In this document: one piece after another, positions 13,587 to 26,315 of the stretch | Numbering within the stretch: the stretch's first letter is position 1 | Layout of the letters: every line of letters starts with the position of its first letter | Source of the DNA: Sycon ciliatum | Lineage: Eukaryota; Porifera; Calcarea; Leucosolenida; Sycettidae | Length of the DNA stretch: 64,000 nt | Direction of reading: 5' to 3' | Assembly: GCF_964019385.1 (NCBI RefSeq) | Contig: NC_088649.1 | Coordinates: forward strand, 13,276,138 to 13,340,137 | Program-made: the position numbers and the translations under genes | The notes under the pieces: generated by a model | The model's input: only the letters and a program-made list of their open reading frames with translations | What the model was told of the DNA's origin: nothing | The model's database searches: none

Positions 13587-15790
13587 CATAGATAAGGGCA
13601 CCCACAAAAAGACCCACATTTCTCGAAAGAACTCGCCCCCGGCTGCTGAAAGCTGAATAATAACCTATCTCCAAGTTTGGGGCTTTTTACCCGTGAATCT
13701 TCACTTTGCGACTAAACTATTCACAGCAGTGCCAAATTTTCTCGGTCACTAAATGTGGGTGCCTGCGCCCTAAGAGCAAACTAAAAACCAAACCAATGCG
13801 ACTACTGACATTACAGCTGGGTCATTTTGTAGAGAGGTACGTTGAAATTGAAAGGTGAGCACAAATGGTCAAAATCCGACATTTTCTAACCTTTATGCCC
13901 GTCTGCAGCTCAGAAAATGACAATGACCATCCTCATCTCGTTGTGTAGCTGGACATAGACAAGGGCACCCAGAAAAGACCCACATTTCTCGAAATAACTC
14001 GCCCATGGCTGCTGAAAGCTGAATAATAACCTATCTCCAAGTTTGGGGCTTTTTACCCGTGAATCTTCACTTTGCGACTAAACTATTCACAGCAGTGCCA
14101 AATTTTCTCGGTCACTGAATGTGGGTGCCTGCGCCCTACAAGCAAACCAAAAATCAAACCAATGCGACTACTGACATTACAGCTGGGTCATTTTATAGAG
14201 AGGTACGTTGAAATTGAAAGGTGAGCACAAATGGTCAAAATCCGAGATTTTCTCACCTTTATGCCCGTTCGCAGCTCAGAAAATGACAATGACCATCCTC
14301 ATCTCGTTGTGTAGCTGGACATAGACAAGGGCACCCACAAAAAGACCCACATTTCTCTAAAGAACTCGCCCACGGCTGCTGAAAGCTGAATAATAACCTA
14401 TCTCCAAGTTTGGGGCTTTTTACCCGTGAATCTTCACTTTGCGACTAAACTATTCACAGCAGTGCCAAATTTTCTGGGTCACTGAATGTGGGTGCCTGCG
14501 CCCTCCAAACAAACCAAAAATCAAACCAATGCGACTACTGACATTACAGCTGGGTCATTTTATAGAGAGGTACGTTGAAATTGAAAGGTGAGCACAAATG
14601 GTCAAAATCCGACATTTTCTAACCTTTATGGCCCTTCGCAGCTCAGAAAATGACAATGACCATCCTCATCTCGTTGTGTAGCTGGACATAGACAAGGGCA
14701 CCCACAAAAAGACCCACATTTCTCTAAAGAACTCGCCCACGGCTGCTGAAAGCTGAATAATAACCTATCTCCAAGTTTGGGGCTTTTTACCCGTGAATCT
14801 TCGCTTTGCGACTAAACTATTCACAGCAGTGCCAAATTTTCTGGGTCACTGAATGTGGGTGCCTGCGTCCGACCAGCAAACTAAAAATCAAACCAATGCG
14901 ACTACTGACATTACAGCTGGGTCATTTTATAGAGAGGAACGTTGAAATTGAAAGGTGAGCACAAATGGTCAAAATCCGACATTTTCTCACCTTTATGCCC
15001 GTTCGCAGCTCAGAAAATGACAACGACCATCCTCATCTCGTTGTGTAGCTGGACATAGACAAGGCCACCCACAAAAAGACCCACATTTCTCTAAAGAACT
15101 CGCCCACGGCTGCTGAAAGCTGAATAATAACCTATCTCCAAGTTTGGGGCTTTTTACCCGTGAATCTTCACTTTGCGACTAAACTATTCACAGCAGTGCC
15201 AAATTTTCTGGGTCACTGAATGTGGGTGCCTGCGCCCTACAAGCAAACCAAAAATCAAACCAATGCGACTACTGACATTACAGCTGGGTCATTTTATAGA
15301 GAGGTACGTTGAAATTGAAAGGTGAGCACAAATGGTCAAAATCCGACATTTTCTAACCTTTATGGCCCTTCGCAGCTCAGAAAATGACAATGACCATCCT
15401 CATCTCGTTGTGTAGCTGGACATAGACAAGGGCACCCACAAAAAGACCCACATTTCTCTAAAGAACTCGCCCACGGCTCCTGAAAGCTGAATAATAACCT
15501 ATCTCCAAGTTTGGGGCTTTTTACCCGTGAATCTTCGCTTTGCGACTAAACTATTCACAGCAGTGCCAAATTTTATGGGTCACTGAATGTGGGTGCCTGC
15601 GTCCGACCAGCAAACCAAAAATCAAACCAATGCGACTACTGACATTACAGCTGGATCATGTCGTAGAGAGGTACGTTGAAATTGAAAGCCGGTGAGCACA
15701 AATGGTCAAAATCCGACATTTTCTAACCTTTATGCCCGTTCGCAGCTCAGAAAATGACAAAGACCATCCTCACCTCGTTGTGTAGCTGGA
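13587..15790. repeat. Type 1 monomers of the 19-monomer block
   Basis: Six monomers (13587, 13954, 14320, 14687, 15054, 15421) continue the left copy. Markers are CGCCCCCGG with CTAAGAGC, CCCAGAAAAGACC, TTCGCTTTGCG with GAGGAACG, and GAAAGCCGG with GACAAAGACC. Their partners lie 7,345 bp downstream. Confidence 0.78.
15054..15420 (+). repeat. Exemplar type 1 monomer (367 bp)
   Basis: This is a representative monomer of the left-hand subfamily. Its diagnostic states are CCCACAAAAAG near the start, AAACCAATGCG in the middle, GGGTCATTTTATAG, and TTCTAACCTTTATGG towards the end. These states occur together in most monomers from 1 to about 15.8 kb. Within type 1 further variants exist, such as GTCCGACCAGC in place of GCCCTACAAGC, TATATAG in place of TATAGAG, and CCGTTCCCAGC in place of CCGTTCGCAGC. 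Confidence 0.9.
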
Positions 15791-18729
15791 CATAGACAAG
15801 GGCACCCAGAAAAAAACCCACATTTCTCGAAAGAACTCGCCCACGGCTGCTGAAAGCTGAATAATAACCTATCTCCAAGTTTGGGGCTTTTTACCCGTGA
15901 ATCTTCACTTTGCGACTAAACTATTCACAGCAGTGCCAAATTTTCTGGGTCACTGAATGTGGGTGCCTGCGCCCCACAAGCAAACCAAAAATCAAACATA
16001 TGCGACTACTGACATTACAGCTGGGTCATGTTATAGAGAGGTACGTTGAAATTGAAAGGTGAGCACAAATGGTCAAAATCCGACATTTTCTCATCTTTCT
16101 GCCCGTTCGCAACTCAGAAAATGACAATGACCATCCTCATCTCGTTGTGTAGCTGGACATAGACAAGGGCACCCAGAGAAAGACCCACATTTCTCTAAAG
16201 AATTCGCCCACGGCTGCTGAAAGCTGAATAATAACCTATCTCCAAGTTTGGGGCTATTTACCCGTGAATCTTCACTTTGCGACTAAACTATTCACAGCAG
16301 GGCCAAATTTTCTCGGTCACTGAATGTGGGTGCCTGCGCCCTACAAGCAAACCAAAAATCAAACCAATGCGACTATTGACATTACAGCTGGGTCATGTCG
16401 TAGAGAGGTACGTTGAAATTGAAAGGAGAGCACAAATGGTCAAAATCCGACATTTTCTAACCTTTATGCCCATTCGCAGCTCAGAAAATGACAATGACCA
16501 TCCTCATCTCGTTGTGTAGCTGGACATAGACAAGGGCACCCACAAAAAGACCCACATTTCTCTAAAGAACTCGCCCACGGCTGCTGAAAGCTGAATAATA
16601 ACCTATCTCCAAGTTTGGGGCTTTTTACCCGTGAATCTTCACTTTGCGACTAAACTATTCACAGCAGGGCCAAATTTTCTGGGTCACTGAATGTGGGTGC
16701 CTGCGTCCGACTAGCAAACCAAAAATCAAACTAATGCGACTACTGAAATTACAGCTGGATCATGTCGTAGAGAGGTACATTGAAATTGAAAGCCGGTGAG
16801 CACAAATAGTCAAAATCCGACATTTTCTAACCTTTATGCCCGTTCGCAGCTCAGAAAATGACAATGACCATCCTCATCTCGTTGTGTAGCTGGACATAGA
16901 CAAGGGCACCCAGAGAAAGACCCACATTTCTCAAAAGAACTCGCCCACGGCTGCTGAAAGCTGAATAATAACCTATCTCCAAGTTTGGGGCTTTTTACCC
17001 GTGAATCTTCACTTTGCGACTAAACTATTCACAGCAGTGCCAAATTTTCTCGGTCACTGAATGTGGGTGCCTGCGCCCTACAAGCAAACTAAAAATCCAA
17101 CCAATGCGACTACTGACATTACAGCTGGGTGGTTTTGTAGAGAGGTACGTTGAAATTGAAAGGTGAGCACAAATGGTCAAAATCCGACATTTTCTCACCT
17201 TTATGCCCGTTCGCAGCTCAGAAAATGACAATGACCATTCTCATCTCGTTGTGTAGCTGGACATAGACAAGGGCACCCACAAAAAGACCCACATTTCTCG
17301 AAAGAACTCGCCCATGGCTGCTGAAAGCTGAATAATAACCTATCTCCAAGTTTGGGGCTTTTTACCCGTGAATCTTCACTTTGCGACTAAACTATTCACA
17401 GCAGTGCCAAATTTTCTGAGTCACTGAATGTGGGTGCCTGCGACCTACAAGCAAACCAAAAATCAAACCAATGCGACTACTGGCATTACAGCTGGGTCAT
17501 TTTATAGAGAGGTACGTTGAAATTGAAAGGTGAGCACAAATGGTCAAAATCCGACATTTTCTAACTTTTATGCCCGTTCGCAGCTCAGAAAATGACAATG
17601 ACCATCCTCATCTCGTTGTGTAGCTGGACATAGACAAGGGCACCCACAAAAGACCCACATTTCTCGAAAGAACTCGCCCACGGCTGCTGAAAGCTGAATA
17701 ATAACCTATCTCCAAGTTTGGGGCTTTTTTACCCGTGAATCTTCACTTTGCGACTAAACTATTCACAGCAGTGCCAAATTTTCTGGGTCACTGAATGTGG
17801 GTGTCTGCGCCCTACAAGCAAACCAAAAATCAAACATATGCGACTACTGACATTACAGCTGGCTCATGTTATAGAGAGGTACGTTGAAATTGAAAGGTGA
17901 GCACAAATGGTCAAAATCCGACATTTTCTCACCTTTCTGCCCGTTCGCAGCTCAGAAAATGACAATGACCACCCTCATCTCGTTGTGTAGCTGGACATAG
18001 ACAAGGGCACCCAGAGAAAGACCCACATTTCTCTAAAGAATTCGCCCACGGCTGCTGAAAGCTGAATAATAACCTATCTCCAAGTTTGGGGCTATTTACC
18101 CGTGAATCTTCACTTTGCGACTAAACTATTCACAGCAGGGCCAAATTTTCTCGGTCACTGAATGTGGGTGCCTGCGCCCTACAAGCAAACCAAAAATCAA
18201 ACCAATGCGACTACTGACATTACAGCTGGGTCATGTCGTAGAGAGGTACGTTGAAATTGAAAGGAGAGCACAAATGGTCAAAATCCGACATTTTCTAACC
18301 TTTATGCCCATTCGCAGCTCAGAAAATGACAATGACCATCCTCATCTCGTTGTGTAGCTGGACATAGACAAGGGCACCCACAAAAAGACCCACGTTTCTC
18401 TTAAGAATTCGCCCATGGCTGCTGAAAGCTGAATAATAACCTATCTCCAAGTTTGGGGCTATTTACCCGTGAATCTTCACTTTGCGACTAAACTATTGAC
18501 AGCAGTGCCAAATTTTCTGGGTCACTGAATGTGAGTGCCTGCGCCCTACAAGCAAACCAAAAATCAAACAAATGCGACTACTGACATTACAGCTGGGTCA
18601 TGTTATAGAGAGGTACGTTGAAATTGAAAGGTGAGCACAAATGGTCAAAATCCGACATTTTCTCACCTTTCTGCCCGTTCGCAGCTCAAATAATGACAAT
18701 GACCATCCTCCTCTCGTTGTGTAGCTGGA
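15791..18729. repeat. Mixed zone with rare monomer variants, left copy
   Basis: Eight monomers alternate type 1 and type 2 states. Rare markers are CGCCCCACAAGC with CATATG and TCATCTTTCTG (15.96 kb), GGGGCTATTTACCC with CAGGGCC and CCCATTCGC (16.26 kb), CGACTAGCAAACC (16.71 kb), GGGTGGTTTTG (17.13 kb), GCGACCTACAAGC (17.44 kb), GTGTCTGCG (17.8 kb) and GTTTCTCTTAAGAATTC (18.39 kb). Each of these reappears once or more further right, so this zone supplied, or came from, much of 23-28 kb and 35-43 kb. Confidence 0.78.
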
Positions 18730-19096
18730 CATAGACAGGGGCACCCAGAAAAAGACCCACTTTTCTCTAAAGAACTCGCCCACGGCTGCTGAAAGCTGAA
18801 TAATACCCTATCTCCAAGTTTGGGGCTTTTTACCCGTGAATCTTCACTTTGCGACTAAACTATTCACAGCAGTGCCAAATTTTCTGGGTCACTGAATGTG
18901 GGTGCCTGCGCCCTACAAGCAAACCAAAAATCAAACCAATGCGACTACTGACATTACAGCTGGGTCATTTTATAGAGAGGTACGTTGAAATCGAAAGGCG
19001 AGCACAAATGGTCAAAATCCGACATTTTCTCACCTTTATGCCCGTTCGCAGCTCAGAAAATGACAATGACCATCCTCATCTCGTTGTGTAGCTGGA
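18730..19096. repeat. Chimeric monomer at the junction of the 19-monomer blocks
   Basis: The left part (GACAGGGGCACC, CCCACTTTTCTC, AATACCCTATC, CTGGGTCAC) matches the monomer at about 27769. The right part (ACCAATGCG, GGGTCATTTTATAG, GAAAGGCGAGC, TCACCTTTATG) matches the monomer at 10282. The switch lies between about 18889 and 18936. The monomers on its right (19097 onward) continue like those after 10650. This is the expected footprint of an unequal crossover inside one monomer. Confidence 0.75.
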
Positions 19097-22000
19097 CATA
19101 GACAAGGGCACCCACAAAAAGACCCACATTTCTCTAAAGAACTCGCCCACGGCTGCTGAAAGCTGAATAATAACCTATCTCCAAGTTTGGGGCTTTTTAC
19201 CCGTGAATCTTCACTTTGCGACTAAACTATTCACAGCAGTGCCAAATTTTCTGGGTCACTGAATGTGGGTGCCTGCGTCCTACAAGCAAACCAAAAATCA
19301 AACCAATGCGATTACTGACATTACAGCTGGGTCATTTTATAGAGAGGTACGTTGAAATTGAAAGGTGAGCACAAATGGTCAAAATCCGACATTTTCTCAC
19401 CTTTCTGCCCGTTCGCAGCTCAGAAAATGACAATGACCATCCTCATCTCGTTGTGTAGCTGGACATAGACAAGGGCACCCACAAAAAGACCCACATTTCT
19501 CTAAAAAAACTCGCCCACGGCTGCTGAAAGCTGAATAATAACCTATCTCCAAGTTTGGGGCTTTTTACCCGTGAATCTTCACTTTGCGACTAAACTATTC
19601 ACAGCAGTGCCAAATTTTCTCGGTCACTGAATGTGGGTGCCTGCGCCCTACAAGCAAACCAAAAATCAAACCAAATCGACTACTGACATTACAGCTGGAT
19701 CATGTCGTAGAAAGGTACGTTGAAATTGAAGGTGAGCAAAAATGGTCAAAATCCGACATTTTCTAACCTTTATGCCCGTTCGCAGCTCAGAAAATGACAA
19801 TGACCATCCTCATCTCGTTGTGTAGCTGGAAATAGACAAGGGCACACAGAAAAAGACCCACATTTCTCTAAAGAATTCGCCCACAGCTGCTGAAAGCTGA
19901 ATAATAACCTATCTCCAAGTTTGGGGCTTTTTACCCGTGAATCTTCACTTTGCGACTAAACTATTCACAGCAGTGCCAAATTTTCTGGGTCACTGAATGT
20001 GGGTGCCTGCGCCCTACAAGCAAACCAAAAATCAAACCAATGCGACTACTGACATTACAGCTGGGTCATTTTATAGAGAGGTACGTTGAAATTGAAAGGT
20101 GAGCACAAATGGTCAAAATCCGACATTTTCTAACCTTTATGGCCCTTCGCAGCTCAGAAAATGACAATGACCATCCTCATCTCGTTGTGTAGCTGGACAT
20201 AGACAAGGGCACCCACAAAAAGACCCACATTTCTCTAAAGAACTCGCCCACGGCTGCTGAAAGCTGAATAATAACCTTTCTCCAAGTTTCGGGATTTTTA
20301 CCCGTGAATCTTCACTTTGCGACTAAACTATTCACAGCAGTGCCAAATTTTCTCGGTCACTGAATGTGGGTGCCTGCGCCCTACAAGCAAACCAAAAATC
20401 AAACCAATGCGACTACTGACATTACAGCTGGGTCATTTTATATAGAGGTACGTTGAAATTGAAAGGTGAGCACAAATGGTCAAAATCCGACATTTTCTAA
20501 CCTTTATGGCCCTACGCAGCTCAGAAAATGACAATGACCATCCTCATCTCGTTGTGTAGCTGGACATAGACAAGGGCACCCACAAAAAGACCCACATTTC
20601 TCTAAAGAACTCGCCCACGGCTGCTGAAAGCTGAATAATAACCTATCTCCAAGTTTCGGGATTTTTACCCGTGAATCTTCACTTTGCGACTAAACTATTC
20701 ACAGCAGTGCCAAATTTTCTCGGTCACTGAATGTGGGTGCCTGCGCCCTACCAGCAAACCAAAAATCAAACCAATGCGACTACTGACATTACAGCTGGGT
20801 CATTTTATAGAGAGGTACGTTGAAATTGAAAGGTGAGCACAAATGGTCAAAATCCGACATTTTCTAACCTTTATGCCCGTTCCCAGCTCAGAAAATGACA
20901 ATGACCATCCTCATCTCGTTGTGTAGCTGGACATAGACAAGGGCACCCACAAAAAGACCCACATTTCTCGAAAGAACTCGCCCCCGGCTGCTGAAAGCTG
21001 AATAATAACCTATCTCCAAGTTTGGGGCTTTTTACCCGTGAATCTTCACTTTGCGACTAAACTATTCACAGCAGTGCCAAATTTTCTCGGTCACTAAATG
21101 TGGGTGCCTGCGCCCTAAGAGCAAACTAAAAACCAAACCAATGCGACTACTGACATTACAGCTGGGTCATTTTGTAGAGAGGTACGTTGAAATTGAAAGG
21201 TGAGCACAAATGGTCAAAATCCGACATTTTCTAACCTTTATGCCCGTCTGCAGCTCAGAAAATGACAATGACCATCCTCATCTCGTTGTGTAGCTGGACA
21301 TAGACAAGGGCACCCAGAAAAGACCCACATTTCTCGAAAGAACTCGCCCATGGCTGCTGAAAGCTGAATAATAACCTATCTCCAAGTTTGGGGCTTTTTA
21401 CCCGTGAATCTTCACTTTGCGACTAAACTATTCACAGCAGTGCCAAATTTTCTCGGTCACTGAATGTGGGTGCCTGCGCCCTACAAGCAAACCAAAAATC
21501 AAACCAATGCGACTACTGACATTACAGCTGGGTCATTTTATAGAGAGGTACGTTGAAATTGAAAGGCGAGCACAAATGGTCAAAATCCGACATTTTCTCA
21601 CCTTTATGCCCGTTCGCAGCTCAGAAAATGACAATGACCATCCTCATCTCGTTGTGTAGCTGGACATAGACAAGGGCACCCACAAAAAGACCCACATTTC
21701 TCTAAAGAACTCGCCCACGGCTGCTGAAAGCTGAATAATAACCTATCTCCAAGTTTGGGGCTTTTTACCCGTGAATCTTCACTTTGCGACTAAACTATTC
21801 ACAGCAGTGCCAAATTTTCTGGGTCACTGAATGTGGGTGCCTGCGTCCTACAAGCAAACCAAAAATCAAACCAATGCGACTACTGACATTACAGCTGGGT
21901 CATTTTATAGAGAGGTACGTTGAAATTGAAAGGTGAGCACAAATGGTCAAAATCCGACATTTTCTAACCTTTATGGCCCTTCGCAGCTCAGAAAATGACA

Positions 22001-25000
22001 ATGACCATCCTCATCTCGTTGTGTAGCTGGACATAGACAAGGGCACCCACAAAAAGACCCACATTTCTCTAAAGAACTCGCCCACGGCTGCTGAAAGCTG
22101 AATAATAACCTATCTCCAAGTTTGGGGCTTTTTACCCGTGAATCTTCGCTTTGCGACTAAACTATTCACAGCAGTGCCAAATTTTCTGGGTCACTGAATG
22201 TGGGTGCCTGCGTCCGACCAGCAAACTAAAAATCAAACCAATGCGACTACTGACATTACAGCTGGGTCATTTTATAGAGAGGAACGTTGAAATTGAAAGG
22301 TGAGCACAAATGGTCAAAATCCGACATTTTCTCACCTTTATGCCCGTTCGCAGCTCAGAAAATGACAACGACCATCCTCATCTCGTTGTGTAGCTGGACA
22401 TAGACAAGGGCACCCACAAAAAGACCCACATTTCTCTAAAGAACTCGCCCACGGCTGCTGAAAGCTGAATAATAACCTATCTCCAAGTTTGGGGCTTTTT
22501 ACCCGTGAATCTTCACTTTGCGACTAAACTATTCACAGCAGTGCCAAATTTTCTGGGTCACTGAATGTGGGTGCCTGCGCCCTACAAGCAAACCAAAAAT
22601 CAAACCAATGCGACTACTGACATTACAGCTGGGTCATTTTATAGAGAGGTACGTTGAAATTGAAAGGTGAGCACAAATGGTCAAAATCCGACATTTTCTA
22701 ACCTTTATGGCCCTTCGCAGCTCAGAAAATGACAATGACCATCCTCATCTCGTTGTGTAGCTGGACATAGACAAGGGCACCCACAAAAAGACCCACATTT
22801 CTCTAAAGAACTCGCCCACGGCTGCTGAAAGCTGAATAATAACCTATCTCCAAGTTTGGGGCTTTTTACCCGTGAATCTTCGCTTTGCGACTAAACTATT
22901 CACAGCAGTGCCAAATTTTCTGGGTCACTGAATGTGGGTGCCTGCGTCCGACCAGCAAACCAAAAATCAAACCAATGCGACTACTGACATTACAGCTGGA
23001 TCATGTCGTAGAGAGGTACGTTGAAATTGAAAGCCGGTGAGCACAAATGGTCAAAATCCGACATTTTCTAACCTTTATGCCCGTTCGCAGCTCAGAAAAT
23101 GACAAAGACCATCCTCACCTCGTTGTGTAGCTGGACATAGACAAGGGCACCCAGAAAAAAACCCACATTTCTCGAAAGAACTCGCCCACGGCTGCTGAAA
23201 GCTGAATAATAACCTATCTCCAAGTTTGGGGCTTTTTACCCGTGAATCTTCACTTTGCGACTAAACTATTCACAGCAGTGCCAAATTTTCTGGGTCACTG
23301 AATGTGGGTGCCTGCGCCCCACAAGCAAACCAAAAATCAAACATATGCGACTACTGACATTACAGCTGGGTCATGTTATAGAGAGGTACGTTGAAATTGA
23401 AAGGTGAGCACAAATGGTCAAAATCCGACATTTTCTCATCTTTCTGCCCGTTCGCAACTCAGAAAATGACAATGACCATCCTCATCTCGTTGTGTAGCTG
23501 GACATAGACAAGGGCACCCAGAGAAAGACCCACATTTCTCTAAAGAATTCGCCCACGGCTGCTGAAAGCTGAATAATAACCTATCTCCAAGTTTGGGGCT
23601 ATTTACCCGTGAATCTTCACTTTGCGACTAAACTATTCACAGCAGGGCCAAATTTTCTCGGTCACTGAATGTGGGTGCCTGCGCCCTACAAGCAAACCAA
23701 AAATCAAACCAATGCGACTATTGACATTACAGCTGGGTCATGTCGTAGAGAGGTACGTTGAAATTGAAAGGAGAGCACAAATGGTCAAAATCCGACATTT
23801 TCTAACCTTTATGCCCATTCGCAGCTCAGAAAATGACAATGACCATCCTCATCTCGTTGTGTAGCTGGACATAGACAAGGGCACCCACAAAAAGACCCAC
23901 ATTTCTCTAAAGAACTCGCCCACGGCTGCTGAAAGCTGAATAATAACCATCTCCAAGTTTGGGGCTTTTTACCCGTGAATCTTCACTTTGCGACTAAACT
24001 ATTCACAGCAGGGCCAAATTTTCTGGGTCACTGAATGTGGGTGCCTGCGTCCGACTAGCAAACCAAAAATCAAACTAATGCGACTACTGAAATTACAGCT
24101 GGATCATGTCGTAGAGAGGTACATTGAAATTGAAAGCCGGTGAGCACAAATAGTCAAAATCCGACATTTTCTAACCTTTATGCCCGTTCGCAGCTCAGAA
24201 AATGACAATGACCATCCTCATCTCGTTGTGTAGCTGGACATAGACAAGGGCACCCAGAGAAAGACCCACATTTCTCAAAAGAACTCGCCCCCGGCTGCTG
24301 AAAGCTGAATAATAACCTATCTCCAAGTTTGGGGCTTTTTACCCGCGAATCTTCACTTTGCGACTAAACTATTCACAGCAGTGCCAAATTTTCTCGGTCA
24401 CTGAATGTGGGTGCCTGCGCCCTACAAGCAAACTAAAAATCCAACCAATGCGACTACTGACATTACAGCTGGGTGGTTTTGTAGAGAGGTACGTTGAAAT
24501 TGAAAGGTGAGCACAAATGGTCAAAATCCGACATTTTCTCACCTTTATGCCCGTTCGCAGCTCAGAAAATGACAATGACCATTCTCATCTCGTTGTGTAG
24601 CTGGACATAGACAAGGGCACCCACAAAAAGACCCACATTTCTCGAAAGAACTCGCCCATGGCTGCTGAAAGCTGAATAATAACCTATCTCCAAGTTTGGG
24701 GCTTTTTACCCGTGAATCTTCACTTTGCGACTAAACTATTCACAGCAGTGCCAAATTTTCTGGGTCACTGAATGTGGGTGCCTGCGACCTACAAGCAAAC
24801 CAAAAATCAAACCAATGCGACTACTGGCATTACAGCTGGGTCATTTTATAGAGAGGTACGTTGAAATTGAAAGGTGAGCACAAATGGTCAAAATCCGACA
24901 TTTTCTAACTTTTATGCCCGTTCGCAGCTCAGAAAATGACAATGACCATCCTCATCTCGTTGTGTAGCTGGACATAGACAAGGGCACCCACAAAAAGACC

Positions 25001-25080
25001 CACATTTCTCGAAAGAACTCGCCCACGGCTGCTGAAAGCTGAATAATAACCTATCTTCAAGTTTGGGGCTTTTTTACCCG
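19097..25080. repeat. 19-monomer block, right copy (first part)
   Basis: This copies 12119-17735 and carries one additional monomer around 20565-20931. The 4-monomer unit fills 19097-20564 and a third copy of the 3-monomer unit fills 20565-21664. From 22032 on it tracks the left copy at 7,345 bp. Changes found only in this copy include AATAACCATCTCC (one base missing, about 23945) and CGCCCCCGG near 24288. The match stops at 25080, at TTTTTTACCCG, which pairs with 17735. Confidence 0.82.
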
Positions 25081-25212
25081 TCATGTTATAGAGAGGTACG
25101 TTGAAATTGAAAGGTGAGCACAAATGGTCAAAATCCGACATTTTCTCATCTTTCTGCCCGTTCGCAACTCAGAAAATGACAATGACCATCCTCATCTCGT
25201 TGTGTAGCTGGA
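24973..25212. repeat. Truncated 240-bp monomer with out-of-register junction at 25080/25081
   Basis: The anchors at 24973 and 25213 are only 240 bp apart. The sequence runs normally to TTTTTTACCCG (25080) and then jumps to TCATGTTATAG, omitting 128 bp present in complete monomers (for instance 17736-17863). From 25081 the sequence copies 23371 onward, 1,710 bp upstream, which is about 4.7 monomers. The join is therefore a duplication breakpoint that did not keep monomer register. It is the clearest break in periodicity in the window. Confidence 0.88.
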
Positions 25213-26315
25213 CATAGACAAGGGCACCCAGAGAAAGACCCACATTTCTCTAAAGAATTCAACCACGGCTGCTGAAAGCTGAATAATAACCTATCTCCAA
25301 GTTTGGGGCTATTTACCCGTGAATCTTCACTTTGCGACTAAACTATTCACAGCAGGGCCAAATTTTCTCGGTCACTGAATGTGGGTGCCTGCGCCCTACA
25401 AGCAAACCAAAAATCAAACCAATGCGACTATTGACATTACAGCTGGGTCATGTCGTAGAGAGGTACGTTGAAATTGAAAGGAGAGCACAAATGGTCAAAA
25501 TCCGACATTTTCTAACCTTTATGCCCATTCGCAGCTCAGAAAATGACAATGACCATCCTCATCTCGTTGTGTAGCTGGACATAGACAAGGGCACCCACAA
25601 AAAGACCCACATTTCTCTAAAGAACTCGCCCACGGCTGCTGAAAGCTGAATAATAACCATCTCCAAGTTTGGGGCTTTTTACCCGTGAATCTTCACTTTG
25701 CGACTAAACTATTCACAGCAGGGCCAAATTTTCTGGGTCACTGAATTTGGGTGCCTGCGTCCGACTAGCAAACCAAAAATCAAACTAATGCGACTACTGA
25801 AATTACAGCTGGATCATGTCGTAGAGAGGTACATTGAAATTGAAAGCCGGTGAGCACAAATAGTCAAAATCCGACATTTTCTAACCTTTATGCCCGTTCG
25901 CAGCTCAGAAAATGACAATGACCATCCTCATCTCGTTGTGTAGCTGGACATAGACAAGGGCACCCAGAGAAAGACCCACATTTCTCAAAAGAACTCGCCC
26001 CCGGCTGCTGAAAGCTGAATAATAACCTATCTCCAAGTTTGGGGCTTTTTACCCGTGAATCTTCACTTTGCGACTAAACTATTCACAGCAGTGCCAAATT
26101 TTCTGGGTCACTGAATGTGGGTGCCTGCGCCCTACCAGCAAGCCAAAAATCAAACCAATGCGACTACTGACATAACAGCTGGGTCATTTTATAGAGAGGT
26201 ACGTTGAAATTGAAAGGTGAGCACAAATGGTCAAAATCCGACATTTTCTAACTTTTATGCCCGTTCGCAGCTCAGAAAATGACAATGACCATCCTCATCT
26301 CGTTGTGTAGCTGGA
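25081..26315. repeat. Secondary duplication of 23371 onward
   Basis: The stretch repeats 23371 to about 24330 at a 1,710-bp offset, including the private AATAACCATCTCC change (about 25655) and CGCCCCCGG (about 25997). It then skips the GGGTGGTTTTG monomer and continues like 24.75-25.05 kb, with CTATCTTCAAG near 26394. Because it inherits changes absent from the older copy at 16.0-17.0 kb, it is younger than the 19-monomer duplication. Confidence 0.8.

Larger units (their letters stand above)
12119..19096. repeat. 19-monomer block, left copy (6,978 bp)
   Basis: From 12119 the order of rare variants matches the stretch from 19097 rightwards. Paired markers lie 6,978 bp apart up to about 13.5 kb, then 7,345 bp apart (for example 13954/21299, 14687/22032, 16277/23622, 17128/24473), because the right copy has one extra monomer. 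The block mixes type 1 monomers with the first type 2-like ones (15791 onward). It ends in a chimeric monomer at 18730-19096. Confidence 0.82.

Noticed and set aside
17025-17231. Recurrent 68-codon and 61-codon open frames on the - strand (for example 9680-9886, 17025-17231, 34508-34714, 36448-36633, 63241-63426).
   Set aside because: They are the opposite strand of the same repeat, with TTG or GTG starts in those checked, and are present or absent according to single monomer variants. They overlap the + strand frames and show nothing protein-like.
24929-25141. 70-codon minus-strand frame with an ATG start across the 25080 junction.
   Set aside because: The frame is created by the 128-bp out-of-register deletion joining two parts of the monomer. 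It is unique to the junction and has no sign of being a gene.
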